From contig OZ026546.1 of the NCBI GenBank assembly GCA_964020155.1, forward strand, positions 7,324,879 through 7,388,878: a stretch of DNA of 64,000 nucleotides, in the 5' to 3' direction. This DNA is from Chondrilla cf. caribensis (Eukaryota > Porifera > Demospongiae > Chondrillida > Chondrillidae). This document shows positions 1 through 50,609 of the stretch, in pieces (position 1 is the first letter of the stretch; every line of letters starts with the position of its first letter). Position numbers and translations under genes: made by a program. The notes beneath the pieces are model-generated. The model saw only the letters and a program-made list of their open reading frames with translations, had not been told where the DNA came from and did no database searches.

Positions 1-67
<67 letters not shown>
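1..67. repeat. (CA)n microsatellite at window edge
   Basis: Pure CA repeat starting at base 1, so its true length is unknown. It lies in an MRE11 intron and reads as GT on that gene's strand. Confidence 0.95.
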
Positions 68-70
<3 letters not shown>

Positions 71-91
71 TTGTCATATACCACAGCCCAC

Positions 92-1543
92 CTGTTCTGG
101 TGAAGGACTAATATATTGAACCAATCTTCGGATGATTCCTGAGGTCTCAGAAACTTCACCTTCTCATTCTTCCAAGCCCTGTGCAGTCTCTCGTCCCTAA
201 TGTTCCCCAAACCATACAGAGCAATCCTCGTCCTTCCCTTCTCCAACAGAACGGGATTCACAGTGATATCTTCGACACTGTCTGACTTCCCAAAGTAGTT
301 CACCAGGTTGGCCACGCTCAGGATATCCACAGCACTAAGGTTGCCATCCTAAGGAGACGTGTTTTGGTGAAAAGAGTAAATCTCATCACAGCCCGTATTG
401 TAGCAACACAAGACGACAGTCTCACCCCAACTGGGTCGTCATGGTTACCATGAATCATAAACACGGGTGTGCTGATGTTGTAGTTGGGGTCTTCGTAGTT
501 GACATGTTGAAAGCTGCCGGAATGAGAGCAACAACACACTAAATTGTTCCACTCCAATAAACTACACACAGTGAGTGGACCAATCCTAATATTTGATCCT
601 GTTATTGATATTATAAAGTGCTGAGCCATCAATGTTCTGTTTCATGGATAAGAAAGGTCTAAAATATAGAATAAATTCATTCTAGCAGTGTACTATGATG
701 TTACCAACCCCATATCTTAGGGAATGCTCAAGTCATAGATATGCAGTACAAGCTAGCAAAGAACAACACATCTATAGTTACATTGGGGTACTGCCTTTGA
801 TGAGGTAACAGATTTTTCTACTTTCTCCAACTTTTGGGTCTGCCTGTCATAGGTGGACAGTCCACCAAGTGCTGTGTACTTAATGTCCTGTTGGGTTTGT
901 AACAAAATACAGCTATTCCTTGGTAATACTACATCAACAGTTAGCAATCTTAACTGCACTAATAGGAGTTAAGGTAGCCCCTAAGAGCATCAACTAATGA
1001 GTATCATTTCCAAGTCCACCTTTGAAGTAAAGATGAATCTGTATAATATCTTCTAGATTAGAGATGTGCTTGATATTTAACTTTGTGATGTATTATCAAG
1101 AAATATAACCTCCTGCTACTATGCCCTCACCAGCAGTGCTTGAAGTTGGCAGCTTGCTCGCTCAGGACCTGGAACGTGACTGGTTTATCTCCCATGCAGT
1201 ATGTTCTAAGGAGTTCCATCGTCTTGTGCACGACCTGTCTGGAAGGCTTGTTTTCGTGGAACAAGTCCCCGCCTTGTAAAATAAAGTCAACGTTCCGTTC
1301 TTTCGAAAGCTTCAAAATCTCCTCAAACGTAACAATCGAGTCTTGGCCTCGAATTGGGTCCTTTTCGTTGACCCCGATATGATTATCAGTAGCTGGATAA
1401 TAAGAGGATAACTCGTTGATAAGGAATCCCTGAACCTAAGAATTCGGTAACTTATTAATCTGTGAAGAATGCTTCACACTTTAACGCTTAACTGACTAAC
1501 CGATGAGTATAGTGAAGACATCTTCTTCGCTAAGGTCTTCCAT
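92..1543 (-). CDS. MRE11: MRE11 double-strand-break repair nuclease, 5' part (exons 1-4; 3' part outside window)
   Basis: MRE11 is the Mn-dependent nuclease of the MRE11-RAD50-NBS1 complex, which senses and resects DNA double-strand breaks in the nucleus. Four coding exons read right to left: 1501-1543, 1131-1392, 426-513 and 92-348; phases agree at each junction. They give about 216 residues of the calcineurin-like phosphoesterase domain. Metal-binding motifs are visible in order: ATDNHIG (D17, H19), GGDLFHE, and IHGNHDD, followed by the segment ending LHQN that matches the middle of the domain. The ATG at 1543 is chosen because it gives a short leader [10 protein letters not shown] directly before the first motif, as in other MRE11 proteins. 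The last exon ends at a GTGGGC donor at 91, beside a CA repeat reaching the window edge, so the capping domain and C-terminus lie outside. Identification is firm; exon edges are by eye. Confidence 0.93.
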
Positions 1544-2123
1544 TTTAATTTTATTTCCGCGCGCAGACTGGGAAAAACCCTCACCGCTTGGCTAACCTGG
1601 TATAATACCTACACTCCAAAATCATGTACTGTGTACTGTACATAATATATTTGAATGTATTTCATTGCATGGCATGTACAAAATGAGAAGTGGTTCGAAT
1701 TTGCTATGAGCACTATGTACAAGTTATTGGAACGGCGCGTATGTCTTAAAAGATCCAAGGTAGAACTTTGATTAATATTCTTACTGATATTAATGACAAT
1801 AATAAGAGTATACATACGTATATAATGCATTCACACATGCCCTATACAGAGTTAGGAAAATATGACACAATAAAAAGTCACAAAAACAAGCACACGAAAA
1901 TGAATACCAAACGATACAAGCAAATTATAAGTGTGTGTGTGTGTGTGTGTGTAGTGAGACCATTGTGTTGAAGCGTGAAATGTATAATTACTTACTTACA
2001 GGGAATACAGGTAACATTTAATACATTCTGTTTGTGTGTGTGTGTGTGTGTGCGTGTGTGTGTGTGTGGTGCACAGTTCACATAATTGACATAGCTGTAT
2101 CATGGTGTGGTTGCAGCCGGACA
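1544..2123. other. Spacer between GSK3 stop and MRE11 start
   Basis: This 580-bp stretch holds the GSK3 3' untranslated region and the MRE11 promoter, since both genes read leftward. Short GT runs lie at 1931-1953 and 2033-2068. An ATTAAA on the minus strand at 2017-2022, about 100 nt past the GSK3 stop, is a candidate poly(A) signal. No further gene is seen. Confidence 0.5.
2017..2022 (-). terminator. Candidate poly(A) signal of GSK3 (ATTAAA)
   Basis: The common variant hexamer ATTAAA lies about 100 nt downstream of the GSK3 stop codon. Position is the only support. Confidence 0.35.
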
Positions 2124-8368
<6,245 letters not shown>

Positions 8369-8416
8369 TTCAGATTGAAATACACACACACACCGGAATT
8401 CCTCCGCTAGTTGAAT

Positions 8417-8793
8417 TCTGTAATTTTACAAGAAAAAGGATGCCACATTAAATATGTGATCGAAATTGAAACAACTCAATTGTATCCGTTTTCCACTGAT
8501 GGCATGAGTACACTCGGGCTTAATGCTGTTTGCGTAGTCGTGGAGTATCTATGGGCTGTCCCTCCATTCACAAAGGGTGAAACAACATACGAATTTAGAC
8601 AGACGGTTAATGTGGTCAAGCAATGTATTGAACTAAACCCATTTGTACACGATGGAAGTTGTCTCTAACAGAGGACACTTCTGAATTCCTTACTTATGGC
8701 ACTCAAAACAATTATTGATTGCGACAACACAAGACGGAACATTTCGAGACCGTTTTTAGAACGCGTGTATCTCCAATATACAACGTACATACC
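8417..8793 (-). other. Probable 5'-UTR intron of GSK3 and end of a leader exon
   Basis: On the minus strand a good donor (AAAAG followed by GTATGTACG) ends a putative exon at 8793. A strong pyrimidine-rich acceptor ending TTACAG precedes 8417, 49 bp before the GSK3 ATG. Joining them gives a leader exon of roughly 8793-8910 spliced to the first coding exon. The joined leader frame hits a stop quickly, so this is read as untranslated. It is inferred from splice signals only. Confidence 0.4.
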
Positions 8794-8916
8794 TTTTGAA
8801 TCTTCTCGAGTTGCAACTGTTTTGAAACCTCCGAATAATCCACAAGTTAAGGTATTTACGACTCTCTCCGTGGCTTCTATCTGCCTGCCATTTTCTTGCA
8901 CTATCACCTTCTAAAA

Positions 8917-8924
8917 TGACGTCA
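8917..8924. promoter_or_regulatory. CRE/ATF site TGACGTCA (first)
   Basis: Perfect 8-bp cAMP-response-element palindrome, flanked to ATGACGTCAT. It lies between GSK3 and DYNC2H1, 23 bp from an identical second site. Confidence 0.7.
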
Positions 8925-8939
8925 TTGTTCAGGGAGTTA

Positions 8940-8947
8940 TGACGTCA
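8940..8947. promoter_or_regulatory. CRE/ATF site TGACGTCA (second)
   Basis: Second perfect copy, also flanked to ATGACGTCAT. The 23-bp spacing is about two helical turns, so bound bZIP dimers would lie on roughly the same face of the DNA. Confidence 0.7.
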
Positions 8948-8956
8948 TGTTTCTTG

Positions 8957-8970
8957 TGCTCCATGGCAAC
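8957..8970 (+). promoter_or_regulatory. X-box-like RFX site upstream of DYNC2H1
   Basis: TGCTCCATGGCAAC keeps the CCATGGCAAC core and perfect right half-site of the RFX X-box but has a degenerate left half. It ends 36 bp before the chosen DYNC2H1 ATG. Dynein-2 heavy chain genes are RFX targets in other animals. Confidence 0.5.
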
Positions 8971-9006
8971 GGAGATCACGTGAAAGAACACTCGGGGACA
9001 AGAAAC

Positions 9007-42201
<33,195 letters not shown>

Positions 42202-42423
42202 ATCATATGCATGAATAGCTTCATCATAACTCTACTACTGCATGTACATATACTTTGATGCACATATACTTGAACTATGTACATCGAAGTACTTGCATCT
42301 ATAGGTGTGTATAATATAATATATGGCACAATAAGCAAAATTGAAAATATTGTCAGTTTTCATTGCACTCAAGTTATGTGTGAGTAAGACAGTTTACAGT
42401 TTCCCCATGATATTGCTCACCTA

Positions 42424-42455
<32 letters not shown>

Positions 42456-42489
42456 ATAATGTTATGTGCCAACCATATGTACATAATTT

Positions 42490-42495
42490 AATAAA
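42490..42495 (+). terminator. Poly(A) signal AATAAA of DYNC2H1 (candidate)
   Basis: Canonical hexamer about 290 nt downstream of the DYNC2H1 stop. Confidence 0.5.
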
Positions 42496-42896
42496 GCTAT
42501 GGTGACTATAACATATAGGCGATATTTTGCAAAACCATAATGCATGCATGGTATAGGGCCACCATTTTGCTTTCGATCACATCATCCCTACATAGATGCT
42601 ATTAAGGTTTGTCATATATACTCACCTAGCTCCAGAGTGATGTACATGTATGATAAATTTTTGTACCATGTTATGCTACATATTGTAGCTATATTATTAT
42701 TATAATACAATCACACAAATAAGACAATCATTATATACTAAAATATATGATGCTTGTAATACGTATGTACATACACAACTATGCTACATTACAGCTATAG
42801 ACGATGTGAGTTAAAATTAACATGACACAATCCTTAACAGCTAATTGTTGTGTTATAAATGTAATAGAATTGATTCAGTTGATCAGTATCAGAAGT

Positions 42897-42902
42897 TTTA
42901 TT
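42897..42902 (-). terminator. Poly(A) signal AATAAA of receptor B (candidate)
   Basis: Canonical hexamer on the minus strand about 58 nt downstream of the receptor B stop. Confidence 0.55.
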
Positions 42903-42959
42903 GAATCAACATGACCTATACAGGGCTGATTTGTATCTGCTGACACATTGAGGGTGGAA

Positions 42960-44514
42960 TCATAAATGAGCCGTCTTCATCCAACGAGAACTGCTATCAT
43001 CGTAATAGTCAGGGGGTGGAGTTTGAGTGGGACCGTGGTTGGCTAAACTGTCATCCGACAGGCAGAGCGGGGAGTGTTGGTCCATGATATTGGGGACGGA
43101 GCCCATATGCCCACTCATTCCACCCACTCGGAAATGACTTACAACAGGAGAAGACGCTGCTCGAATAGGGCGATCCACGTGCCCACTCTTACCATAGTAA
43201 TCTGATTCCTCTCGTAATCTCTCCATTAGGTCCAAAGTGCTACGACGCAGTGGAGGTGGGGAGTGCTCCGGTAACGGAGGTAAAGAGTATCCACCATTGA
43301 CTCCACTCCTTGAGCCAAGTGTTGCAAATCGGGGTTCAACAGATGATTCCCGTGAAGTGGACGTCGATGACGGGATTGATGAAGGAAGGGTGTTCGTCAA
43401 ACGTGATGCAGGGACACCATAGGAATAGGTGGGGACACGAACCATCTCATCTGGACCATCATCCACTGATTGATAGATGTGGTTGAGGTCACCAGATCCC
43501 TTGCGTGACGGAATTTCATAGGGATAAGCTGCCGTCTTCTCGGGGATAGTCTGGTCTCGTTTGTGTGCGGAGGACACACTTGTGGGCCCCTCGTGGGAAA
43601 ACGAGCTCAAACTGGAGCACGAAGACTTCCCTACAGAGTCCAAGGTGGCATATTGGTTGTCCAACTGGGAGTGAATCCCATTGCCGTGACCAGCTTGGTA
43701 AACCCACCCGTTATTATACAAAGGCTCTCTACGGTGGTGTGGGTGTGTTAGATCCTCGTGGTCCAGGTCTGGTGCTTCCGAGTTAACATCAGTCATTGAT
43801 TCAAAATCGTTCAAATCAACAGGCCTATACAGAAAAAAAACAAAAAAAACCAGCAAACCTTCATTGCAGTCCATGTGTGTGTACAGGGTGGTGTAGGTTC
43901 CTCATGTCAACACAATTCAAGTTTCTATAGACCAACAAAATCGGAACACATTCAAAATTTAATACAATATTCACTGTGTACATTCACACTATAGTGAGTT
44001 GAAAACACTTCCTGTCACATGACATCATGTGACCACTCTTCCTCTTTTCGAACATGCAGACAATATGTATTAGGATGTCAATGCAAGACTTGTAATAAGA
44101 ACAGTAGAGTTTGTTGTGACATGTTTTGGTCAGTACATGATATATTATTATTGGAATTCGAGTCAAAATAACATACACAAAAACTAACTAGGTGCAACTG
44201 TTCACTTGTCCAGCAACCAGCTGCTAAACAGATAACTTTGTCACAACAACAAGTTATCTAGTTGTGTAGTTTGTTTACACATTGTCTGATGAATTGGAAT
44301 ACAGAAAGGGGTAGCCAAAGGGCTCCCAGCTTCCAATCATTGATTCTTTAGTGATGAATAAATAATATATAAGCGCATAATAATAAAGGCTCCCAGCTGC
44401 ACTTAAATATAGTGTGACCCATGTTTACAGACAGACACTAACAGTAACAATATTATTATTATACATAGGCTTATTCTGATAAATGTACATTCCCATATAT
44501 CTACAGCTGACATG

Positions 44515-44577
<63 letters not shown>

Positions 44578-44578
44578 G

Positions 44579-44609
<31 letters not shown>

Positions 44610-44814
44610 AAACACACTTGCACAAAAAACATAATATACTGTTGATTATAAATAGCAAATAGACAGCTATAGTTACAAGTTACCAAGGAAACAGGTGCTC
44701 AGCAGCTGTTTACCTTCCCAAGGAGGAGCTGAGCACTTGAAATGTGATTCACTCACCAGCCCAGGTAATAGCTTTAAATATGCAATGAGGTGTGTTGTTA
44801 CACACACATGCACG

Positions 44815-44878
<64 letters not shown>

Positions 44879-47800
44879 ACATACCCAGTATACTCTTTTG
44901 GATGCTTGAAATTTTGCAATGATATTTGTCTTTCTGTGATGTCTGCAAGACCAAAATCACATAATTGGTATCATTAATAAAAGCATATACAGTAGAACCT
45001 GTACATAAGCACCACGCAAAGGATCAAGACAATGTGATCACTTTGGACAAGTGGTCTTAGATATAGGTCCTGCTATACCGTATAGCGGGAAAGTTTCGTG
45101 GACTAAAAGTTTCGTGAATTTCGCAAAGAAACGGGTATTCACGAAAGTTTCATTCGTGAACACCCGATAACGTAATCGTCTGATAATCAATTAATGCTAT
45201 AGGTGTTTAAAATGCGAAACTTTTTGTCACGAATTTCGCAAAATTGAGCGATTCATGAAGGTTTTGCCCCATGCAACTTTCCGTCCGCACGGTATTCCTA
45301 ATCTAACAACACAAAAACTAAGTAAACAATAAGAAATGATAATACAACAACTGGTGAGAAGTATGTGAATGCATTGATAACTATAACTGAAATGAACCCA
45401 ACAAATAAATAAAAATAACAACAACAACAATGCACTTACCTCTACAATAAGTGACTTTTCTCTTGAAACATATTTTTTTACAGACTAAAACACAGACTGT
45501 TGCTAAGACAGCGATCACAAAGGCTGCTCCTCCGGCAACAATGTAGTAGGAGTACGTCTGGCAGAAGAAGAAATCACCACAAGGTGATTCTGTGGGGGGG
45601 GGGGGGGGGAGGGGGAGAGGGAGGAGGATCACATTTGTGCAAGAGAGGAGAGCCTGACATAGCTGGTTTGTGTCATGGGATGGCACTTATGTTATTACTG
45701 CATTGTTGGCTGTTGCTGATGTTGCAGGTGACAGGAAATTGGTCTGATCAGTTAATGGAAAGGGTGCTGCATGACTTATGACTTGATTGTGATTGTGCTG
45801 TGTTGGTAAATGCAAGTGTGCTGTAGAGGTTTTATATGAAACAATTCTTTCTTTGATCCACCCACCCACCACGACACGTACATTTGTACAAACTGAATTT
45901 GAAACTTGTCTACAATGACCACCTCAGAGACCAAGAAAGGTGGCCTTTATGTAGAGGGTGTAGTGTACTTAACATGGCATAGAGTATACCAGAACTTCAG
46001 TAGTGGTCACTTAGGACAGGTGGTCTTTTCATAGGTTCTGCTCTTTAGCAAAAGGAGGGATGAGATGATGACATGTGTTTGCACACACTGTAAGGGAAGA
46101 GGATGGGATGTGTACACATTTCTATTGATAAGGGAAGGGATTACAGGACTTTGTACTTGTAGTAGTGAAAGAGAGGACGGAATGAGGGCTCCTACATCCA
46201 TGAGTGTTGATAAGGGAAGGGATTACAGGACTCTGTGTTTGAGGGCTCCTACATCGATGAGTGTTGATAAGGGAAGGGATTACAGGACTTTGTGCTTGTA
46301 GCAGTGAAAGAGAGGACGGAATGAGGGCTCCTACATCCATGAGTGTTGATAAGGGAAGGGATTACAGGACTCTGTGTTTGAGGGCTCCTACATCAATGAG
46401 TGTTGGTCAAACTTGCTGAATCAGCACTTTCAACCAGACCAAGGAGGAAGAAACCCAGTGATCATCTTTGGGAGGGCAATGACCCTGACCATAACCTACA
46501 CAACATCTTTGAATGTCCCAAACAAATCTCAACTAGTCCAGTCTATGTACAAGTATGTATGTGTACATGTATATGTTCCATCCACTACCTGTGTCCAATT
46601 ATGAAATTATGAAGTAATCACTTTATCAAATGATGGGCTAGCAAATTTCTCATATTACCGGTGGTGTCCTATCTACTGCATAAGCACAGCCTCAGACAAT
46701 CAAGGTGTAGAATGACCACGGTGTCAGATAATCAAATTGTAGTAACAGAGCAATGTCAGGTATCAAAGACCCACAAGGTGCATTAAACTGGTGTCAGATG
46801 GGGTCAATAAGAATGCAATCAGCTTCCAACTTGCCAGCACAGAAGATTGAGCAGTCAACGAAGCATGAAACAGCTACATGGCCACCTACATAGCCACCTA
46901 CACCACCCATGTGGTCCACAAACGAACCTGTACTAAGTGTCCAATAGTAGCAGAGTCACACCTCACTCAACCACCCGTATCAATCACTAAGCACATCACA
47001 GCAAGAGGTCTATCTACACTCAGCACATTTCACGCCCCATTGCCTCTCACATATCATTAACACCCAAGTTAGCACTTTGTACAACTACTTTGACCAATGT
47101 GTAACACCAGGTCTCTAAGGTTCCAGTAGCAGCTACACTTGTATGCACATCTGAGAGGTGGAAGCCAAGACATGGCACGCGACCCACACAACAATGAAGT
47201 TATGAGTCTGTGAGCTGCCAGGCCACCGGCCGAGGCTCAGAACTCGAGGGTGTGAAGATGAGGTCACAAAAGGAAAAACAGCACATGTCAACTGTATTGA
47301 GTTGGACTCAGAAAAGCTCTGGATAACTTCCGTACCTGAATGTCTTCAAGTAGGAAATACTTAATTCACCTTTATTTGCTAATTAGAAGATGAATTACTA
47401 TATATTAGCTGACTCCCACTGTAAGAAGACACTCAAAGGACATTAATATGAAGTATAAAAAGAAGAATCTTACCTAATTATAGAGGTTCACTCAGTACAG
47501 TCTACAATGATGGGGAGATCTCAACATTTGGGTAGATTATAGAGGCTAACTTAGTACAGTCTACAATGATGGGGAGATCTCAACATGTGGGTGGATTATA
47601 GAGGTTCACTCAGTACAGTCTACAATGATGGGGGGATCTCAACTTGTGGGTATATTATGGAGGTTTACTCAGTACAGTCTACAATGATGGGGAGATCTCA
47701 GCATGTGGGTAGATTATAGAGGTTCACTCAGTACAGTTCATAATGGTGTCAGACGTCAACATGTGGTCAGATGATAACGGCACACCCACCTGGTATTGTT

Positions 47801-48509
47801 AATGGGATGGGGGTTGACCTCATTCCCTCCCCCTTATCGTTTACACCAGACACACTGATGTTGTAGACCACTCCTCTTTCAGGCAGTATGGTCACCATGT
47901 GTTCGCGCCAGTCCACTGAATAATTTGTCTCTTCTCTCTCGGGCAAAGATACGTCTCTGATGTAGACCTGAAGAGAAGGTTGGAGTGGGTGACGGTGAAA
48001 TCAGCACTCATACCAACAACTACAGTGGAACCTCTCTATGGAGGACACATTGGGACCAGCTAATTTGTCCACTGTAGAGAGGTTGTCCACTCTTCAGAGG
48101 TGAAAAATGTATCAACACTATAGGAAAATCTATTTTTTTGGTGCCTTACAGGGTGTCCTTTGTAGGGAGGTAATTTCTATGGTGTCCTTTATTGGGAGAG
48201 TCCTTCAATAGAGGTTCCACTGTACGTATATCACTATTTTGTTATTGTGATGGGGGAGGTACAGTAAGTTCACACGTGCACAGAAAAAAAATAAAATTTA
48301 AAAGGAATTATTGTTTATGATCCTGGAACACACACTGGGACACACTAGTACACACACACACACACACACATGTACACATACACATACGAACACACTAGCA
48401 CACAAATACACAGATACATAATTCAATTAGACATACCCAGATAATTACATCAACATACAAAGATAGGTCAGACATAAATAAACAAATCAATTGCAATACC
48501 ACAGTTACA

Positions 48510-48575
<66 letters not shown>

Positions 48576-48722
48576 CACACAACACACACACATGTATGCA
48601 CGCACACACACGCGCACACACTACACACATACACACACACACAACACACATGCACACACGCACATGCACACACGCACACACACACACTCAGAACACACAC
48701 ACACGAACACACACACACGCAC

Positions 48723-48762
<40 letters not shown>

Positions 48763-49207
48763 TATACATTCTTGGTTCACCATTCCAGGTACAGGCATTG
48801 AAAGCTTGCCATGACAACAAAACATGTGTTGCATTTTGAATATCAGCAACCACTCTCTGGGGGGCCATGGTTACTACAGAAGACAAACCAACAAATGATG
48901 CTATCATAAACAATTATCAGTGTGAGCATTTGCTAGCAATGATTATTTTCATGTTTTAAAATGTCAATTTGTACTATAAATAGAAGGCATGTAATGGATG
49001 ATGTCAGGTGGGCAGAGGAAACAAAAACTTCTAAACAACCACAAGAATAACATCATATGGTCTGTGTTGTCTAATGCCAGCACACAAAGCAAAAGTTAGT
49101 TTTGAATTTATAACCTACATACATACAATTTTGCGCACATAAGAGACCACACAAACACACACACACACACACACACACGTAAACACACACACACACGCAC
49201 ACGTACA

Positions 49208-49258
<51 letters not shown>

Positions 49259-50415
49259 TCACTGTGTGTGGTGAAATTGGTATAAGAGCAGTGGATGTCG
49301 GGAGTAGAGTCATTACAGAGGATCTTCATACATACTGTGTAGTTGGTATGTGGCCGTAGACCCTCAATCCTCTTACGAGAGCTGTTCTTTCCCTGGACCG
49401 TCGCCTCTCCTTTCCCGCACTCTCCGTTGTATCGTACGTAGTAACCAGTGACAGATGTTAGCATATTAGGCTGAGGGGCATACGAGGTAATCACAGTCAG
49501 AATCAATACCTGTGTAATAATAATCATGTACATGTGGACCATGGTAATCATGGCACCCTGCGTACACATGAGCCATAGTAACCATAGCAACCCATGTACA
49601 CAAGGACCATAGTAACAATAGTAACCCATGTACACATGGACCATAGTAACAATAGCAACTCATACACACATTGTGTGTGTCTAACAAGACGTTAGTTGTA
49701 AGTTGTTGTAGTTGTGTTCCAGTTGATACAACGGTACAATTGTGAAAACACAACTGTGCAATAATGTGAAAACAACACTAGCAGACATGAAAGGCATTCC
49801 ACAAGAAACAGGTACAATTATCAAACAGTGTGGAGTGAGAGAGTAGCGTGTGATGCCATATAAGTTGCTGACACAAGCAGTTTACCTTCCATTGAAGCTC
49901 CACTGATGTGGCAGTCACGTCGACAGGTCGTACGTCTTCGGGTCGTACTAGAGAGAGAGAGAGAGAGAGAGGAAATCATCGCCGGGCGTTCAGCGAACAA
50001 ACACATACGTACGTGTATTATAGTGAGAGGCTGTAAAATTAGTAAACTGTCCGCGTACACTTTAAACACTAAGGTTCCGAAGCCTATCAACTATAGAACT
50101 TTAGGTAGTTCACTATGGTAACATGGACCGATTAGCTCGGTCCTGAAATACTAGTATGTGGGCTTACCTTTAATGCAAGATGAACTTGGTTCGGTCACAT
50201 TTGTGGAATTTACGTCCGCTAATCCTGGTAGAAGCAGACACACACACAGGCAGTAACGCGAGACTCAGACAAGACCACAACACAAAACGACTTAGGACAA
50301 TAGATCGACAGTCGCAAATTACACACTCGGCAAACTCACTCAGGCCATAAATAGAAGACAGACTCAAGTAAAATCCGAAATACAAGGACGAGATAAAGCC
50401 GGCAGCCCCCCTCAT
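42960..50415 (-). CDS. Receptor B: type I membrane protein with two FN3 domains and long tyrosine/proline-rich tail
   Basis: I do not recognise this protein. Nine coding exons read right to left: 50340-50415, 50168-50224, 49886-49947, 49257-49509, 48761-48873, 47790-47967, 45440-45589, 44885-44942, 42960-43824. Phases agree throughout and total 604 codons (603 aa). Order: signal peptide starting MRGAAGFISSLYFGFYLSL; a short Asn/Thr-rich segment; FN3-like domain 1 (about 45-149, Cys-rich second half); FN3-like domain 2 (about 150-246); membrane helix around YYIVAGGAAFVIAVLATVCV (about 260-283); Lys/Arg stop-transfer; tail of about 320 residues. The tail has YATL, YEIP and YQSV, proline runs (PPLPEHSPPP) and a PPxY motif near the end (PPPDYY). 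It should be a plasma-membrane adhesion or signalling receptor, perhaps recruiting SH2, SH3 or WW proteins. Small exons 2 and 8 are the least certain. Confidence 0.75.
44516..44616 (-). repeat. (CA)n microsatellite
   Basis: CA array (GT on the transcribed strand) in receptor B intron 8. Confidence 0.95.
44809..44884 (-). repeat. (CA)n array abutting a receptor B splice donor
   Basis: On the gene strand the exon 8 donor reads GTATGTGGTGTGTGTG, so the array begins within 10 bp of the splice site. Confidence 0.93.
45076..45294. mobile_element. MITE family C copy (TIR TACCGTATAGCGGGAAAGTT type)
   Basis: Left end TACCGTATAGCGGGAAAGTT and right end CAACTTTCCGTCCGCACGGTA are imperfect inverted repeats. 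The interior is rich in TTTCGTGAATTTCGC-type text. It lies in receptor B intron 7. Confidence 0.8.
45594..45609 (-). repeat. G16 homopolymer forming the polypyrimidine tract of a receptor B acceptor
   Basis: Sixteen G on the plus strand read as C16 followed by ACAG on the gene strand, directly before the membrane-helix exon (45440-45589). Confidence 0.9.
46110..46400. repeat. Nested direct repeats
   Basis: TGATAAGGGAAGGGATTACAGGACT recurs four times and AGGGCTCCTACATCCATGAG-like text follows most copies; spacing alternates, so two unit lengths are interleaved. Confidence 0.8.
47478..47745. repeat. 59-bp tandem repeat, about 4.5 copies (same unit as 39250-39745, inverted)
   Basis: Units contain GTCTACAATGATGGGGAGAT and AGAGGTTCACTCAGTACA, the reverse complement of the DYNC2H1 intron 54 array. 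It lies in receptor B intron 6. Confidence 0.93.
48021..48224. mobile_element. MITE family A (long form) copy
   Basis: Begins TACAGTGGAACCTCTCTATG and ends AATAGAGGTTCCACTGTA. It is nearly identical to 27583-27781. It lies in receptor B intron 5. Confidence 0.88.
48510..48760 (-). repeat. (CA)n array ending at a receptor B splice donor
   Basis: On the gene strand AGAATGTATAAG is followed at once by GTGTGTGTG; about 250 bp with GC and AT interruptions. Confidence 0.95.
49155..49256 (-). repeat. (CA)n array ending at a receptor B splice donor
   Basis: On the gene strand CACAGTGAAG is followed directly by GTGTGTGTG. Confidence 0.95.
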
Positions 50416-50609
50416 TCGCTCGCGGGACACTCGTATCGATCAGAACCGACTGTCAGGTTATCGGCGATAGTATCTGTTATGACCCAATCGTAACCTTTAA
50501 TAGTATTCATAGACAAACGGGGAATCCCCAAATGCGGTACATCACAAGGTGAACGTTAGGGCATAGATACTCCAACACATCTATGGTTAGGGTGTCCAGT
50601 CAAACACGA
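50416..50609 (-). other. 194-bp spacer between RSPH1 stop and receptor B start
   Basis: Must hold the RSPH1 3' UTR and the receptor B promoter. An ATTAAA on the minus strand at 50496-50501 is a candidate RSPH1 poly(A) signal. Confidence 0.5.

Larger units (their letters stand above)
8794..9006. promoter_or_regulatory. Divergent promoter region between GSK3 (-) and DYNC2H1 (+)
   Basis: If the GSK3 leader exon ends at 8793, the two divergent genes share about 200 bp or less. The segment holds two perfect palindromic TGACGTCA sites (8917-8924 and 8940-8947), an X-box-like site (8957-8970) and an E-box CACGTG (8977-8982). No TATA box was recognised. It is likely a bidirectional promoter; the transcription starts are not known. 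Confidence 0.6.
42202..42959. other. Convergent spacer between DYNC2H1 and receptor B
   Basis: The spacer holds both 3' untranslated regions. It has AATAAA at 42490-42495 (+), AATAAA on the minus strand at 42897-42902 and a short CA run at 42423-42450. It is AT-rich with no coding signal. Confidence 0.7.
45590..47789 (-). other. Receptor B intron 6 (2.2 kb)
   Basis: Contains a nested repeat block (46110-46400) and the 59-bp tandem array (47478-47745). The segment 46400-47300 is of ordinary composition with only short open frames; I could not link it to any family. Confidence 0.6.

Noticed and set aside
8411..8668. Plus-strand 85-codon frame between GSK3 and DYNC2H1
   Set aside because: Protein-like composition, but it starts inside the GSK3 5' region, has no recognised relatives, and nothing supports transcription on this strand.
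8665..8907. Minus-strand 80-codon frame with VNTLTCGLFGGFKTVATRE
   Set aside because: It lacks an ATG in frame and is crossed by a good splice donor at 8792. Read here as a non-coding GSK3 leader exon rather than a gene, though a small unrelated first exon cannot be excluded.
8947..9006. Upstream in-frame ATG of DYNC2H1 at 8947
   Set aside because: The extra 20 residues show no similarity to dynein-2 and would make the CRE edge, the X-box-like site and the E-box coding.
44714..44735. Possible 22-nt microexon of receptor B
   Set aside because: It has usable splice signals and would keep frame if used in place of the 58-nt exon at 44885-44942. The 58-nt exon has better signals and reads as a plausible juxtamembrane segment, so it was preferred. 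An alternative exon remains possible.
46400..47300. Possible gene remnant in receptor B intron 6
   Set aside because: Only short frames on both strands, with no motif or splice pattern tied to any family.
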